Assembly: GCA_014894395.1 (NCBI GenBank)
Contig: JADBLO010000107.1
Location: forward strand, 1-35,913
Source of the DNA: Thermoplasmata archaeon
Lineage (GTDB): Archaea; Thermoplasmatota; E2; DHVEG-1
DNA length: 35,913 bases
Direction of reading: 5' to 3'
The position numbers and the translations under genes are program-made. The notes beneath the pieces were generated by a model. It made no database searches. It had not been told where the DNA came from and was given only the letters and a program-made list of their open reading frames with translations. Shown piece by piece: positions 34,268-35,913 of the stretch; within the stretch, counting starts at the first letter, position 1; each line of letters begins with the position of its first letter.

Positions 34268-34405
34268 TCCATGTTCTTTCATATAAATCTTGTCATTTAT
34301 ATTGTGGTTTTGAAAGTAAGATGTGGAGGAGACAAAAAATAGAGGAAATAATCTTAAAAATGCATATTTTTGGTCAGTTCACATATAAAATAGGAAATAA
34401 AAGAT

Positions 34406-34412
34406 AAAAAAA
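34406..34412 (-). terminator. T7 tract after tRNA-Leu
   Basis: Seven T on the minus strand begin two bases after the discriminator end of the tRNA, as expected for a monocistronic archaeal tRNA gene. Confidence 0.5.
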
Positions 34413-34414
34413 GT

Positions 34415-34498
34415 GCAGGGGACGAGATTTGAACTCGCGGACCTCTGCAGGACAAGACTCTGAATCTTGCGCCGTTGACCATGCTTGGCTACCCCTGC
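34415..34498 (-). tRNA. tRNA-Leu, anticodon CAG
   Basis: An 84-nt cloverleaf on the minus strand. The acceptor stem GCAGGGG/CCCCTGC is perfect. A D-arm with GCC/GGC and the GG pair in the loop follows. The anticodon stem is CAAGA/TCTTG around the loop TTCAGAG, so the anticodon (34462 down to 34460) is CAG. The variable region is long, with a small CCT/AGG stem typical of class II leucine tRNA. The T-arm is GCGAG-TTCAAAT-CTCGT. The CCA end is not encoded. There is no intron. It decodes CUG. A T7 tract follows directly. Confidence 0.94.
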
Positions 34499-34879
34499 TT
34501 TTTGGTAACTCCCATTCGTTATTCCCTATTTTAGGTTGTCGTGTGGGGATTGGCTTCAGCAAAAAAAAAATTACCCAGTCTTACCCCTATCGTAATAATA
34601 TTAAAATGAAGCGAGATAGAACACCGCGTTAGCTCACCCACTATCTCCATCGTAGTAGAAAGATTCTATGAGATGCACAGTATATCCTTTATTCAAATCT
34701 GCTAAAGTTGATACACCAATAAATATACATCGACAAACGATCCTAGATCACCATTAAAAAAGATTGATTACGGAATTCTCTCTCAATCTTGAATGTAACG
34801 AAATGTTTAAATACAAAATAATTATATTAGAGTTGTATATTAATTAACAAAAATTATATTTATTGAAGGGGGAAAAAAA
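34499..34879. other. intergenic region between tRNA-Leu and the last secreted-protein gene
   Basis: I find no convincing gene in these 381 bases. The left part should hold the tRNA promoter (TATA-like sequence about 34525-34535 on the minus strand). A clear inverted repeat, AAGATTGA at 34760-34767 and TCAATCTT at 34783-34790, could form an 8-bp hairpin with a 15-nt loop. The right end is very AT-rich. GTATATTA at 34834-34841 is a candidate TATA box about 26 nt before a start near 34864, just ahead of GAAGGGGG. Confidence 0.5.
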
Positions 34880-35913
34880 ATGCGAAATGATAGTATAAGA
34901 AAAATTATGGCTTGCATAACAGCCTTAGCATTTATCTGCGCTGTCTTCATACCAACCGTTCATTCTCAACTTGGAAAGGGATTCTCAAATCAATCACAAC
35001 AGACTAGTACAACAGAGAACACGATACAAGAAAAGGAAAATATTCTTCTAAAAAAATATACGGAGACAAACAGTAAAACAATAAAACCAAATAATCCCTT
35101 CCCCTTAGATAACAATCCTCCAAATGTTCATCTTCCAACAAGCCAGATCACCATGAAGGTGTTCACCACTACAACGAGTTACTTCCGAACCCTTCTTTCA
35201 AATGTCCCTGCTGGGTATGAAGTCTCTAACGGGAACTACACTGGTTGGTGCAGCGATAGTGCCCATACCATCAATTTGAATACCCCGTATCAGGTTACAT
35301 TATACTCTAGTTATAATACGTCGCTCCCAACCCATCTTTACCATCAGAATTGGAGCAAAGTGAACTATATTTTAAATCATAAAATAGGGAGTGATTGGCA
35401 CCAAGTACAATATGCTATCCTCTACATCGTTAACTTTGGAAATCAAGGACTTAATACAGATGGATGGGCTATGGTAAATGATGCAATTTTGTACGGTGGA
35501 AGCTATATTCCTGGTGGTGGCGATATCATTGCCATCATAGCTGACGCGGGTGTTACCGTTCAGCGTACGATATTTGAATTAATTGTACCTACCTACAGCC
35601 TCTCTATTTCGGTTAATGGCATGGGCAGTGTTGCAAAGGATCCAGATCAAACCCTCTACACCTATGGCCAGGTTGTTCAACTCACAGCAAATCCCGCTGA
35701 GGGTTGGTCTTTCAGTCAGTGGAGTGGTAATCTCTCAGGATCCACTAACCCTAATACTATCATCATGACTGGTAATAAAGCAGTAACGGCAACTTTCACA
35801 TTGAATGGGCCATATTCTTTGACTCTTACTACAAGTGGTACTGGTAGTGGTACGATTCAGGCGAGTCCGGCTGGTCCGTACTATTGGGGTGCTAGTGTGA
35901 CTATTTGGGCGAA
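34880..35913 (+). CDS. secreted repeat protein, possible thioester-type domain (partial, runs off the right edge)
   Basis: 344 codons are visible with no stop before the end of the window. A signal peptide (about residues 7-29) is followed by a Ser/Thr/Asn-rich linker. Next comes a domain (about 88-235) with NYTGWCSDS (C124) and WHQVQYAILY (Q177). The Cys and the Gln in VQxAI resemble the pair that forms an internal thioester in bacterial surface thioester domains. Two InlB/Listeria-type beta repeats follow: SLSISVNGMGSVAKDP through KAVTATF (about 239-307), and a second starting SLTLTTSGTGSGTI (about 313). The start is ATG 34880, with GAAGGGGG about seven bases upstream. It is probably a large surface adhesin. 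The thioester idea is inference from two residues and their surroundings. Confidence 0.7.
   Translation, partial: MRNDSIRKIMACITALAFICAVFIPTVHSQLGKGFSNQSQQTSTTENTIQEKENILLKKYTETNSKTIKPNNPFPLDNNPPNVHLPTSQITMKVFTTTTSYFRTLLSNVPAGYEVSNGNYTGWCSDSAHTINLNTPYQVTLYSSYNTSLPTHLYHQNWSKVNYILNHKIGSDWHQVQYAILYIVNFGNQGLNTDGWAMVNDAILYGGSYIPGGGDIIAIIADAGVTVQRTIFELIVPTYSLSISVNGMGSVAKDPDQTLYTYGQVVQLTANPAEGWSFSQWSGNLSGSTNPNTIIMTGNKAVTATFTLNGPYSLTLTTSGTGSGTIQASPAGPYYWGASVTIWA

Noticed and set aside
34374-34632. Open frames on both strands over the tRNA
   Set aside because: They cross the tRNA-Leu gene and its flanks and show no protein family features.

Overview
The window is archaeal and almost certainly euryarchaeal. 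It carries a single PCNA clamp, the RNase P protein Pop5, an archaeal clamp-loader small subunit, TATA-type promoters about 26 nt from likely transcription starts, Shine-Dalgarno sites, a cyclic 2,3-diphosphoglycerate synthetase-family protein and archaeal class III (pilin) signal sequences. A member of the Thermoplasmatota close to marine benthic group D is my best guess. It rests on the style of the secreted proteins and is inference. No phage, insertion sequence or CRISPR array is visible.

Region 1 (1-6.9 kb) is a mixed block of small genes. It holds a YgjP-type metallopeptidase, two paralogous double winged-helix proteins, a cold-shock protein, a gamma-carbonic-anhydrase-like hexapeptide protein, a charged disordered protein, two short Cys-rich (zinc-ribbon-like) proteins, a trio of pilin-like membrane-anchored proteins, then PCNA and Pop5.

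Region 2 (7-13.2 kb) is core metabolism and replication. It holds the split glycine decarboxylase pair gcvPA-gcvPB (minus strand), a degenerate signal-peptidase-like protein divergent from the clamp loader rfcS, the cyclic 2,3-DPG synthetase-family protein convergent with rfcS, and a small two-helix membrane protein.

Region 3 (13.2-30.6 kb) is the most striking part: one long plus-strand gene train that looks like a complete type IV pilus-like surface machine. Two secretion ATPases overlap by 4 bp, two single-module FlaJ/TadC-like platform proteins follow, then three giant pilin-anchored proteins of 832, 1284 and 1276 residues and a fourth pilin-like protein. In each giant protein an LamG (concanavalin-like) domain is split at the same point by a run of about 55-residue YAIVY-type repeats. 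I count 7, 14 and 14 repeats, which fits one or two seven-bladed beta-propellers nested inside a lectin-like fold. The two ATPase genes share a nearly identical 200-nt tract, which suggests gene conversion.

Region 4 (30.7-35.9 kb) is a second surface-protein area. It holds a small AbrB-like protein coupled to a secreted Ig/FN3-like protein, two secreted adhesin-like paralogues on the minus strand with a common C-terminal module, a tRNA-Leu(CAG) gene, and the 5' part of a secreted protein that may carry a thioester-type Cys/Gln pair and has bacterial-type repeat domains.

How the parts fit: the ATPases and platform proteins would insert and assemble the pilin-anchored propeller/lectin proteins at the cell surface. 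No prepilin peptidase is visible, so processing would depend on one encoded elsewhere. All functions are read from sequence motifs only.
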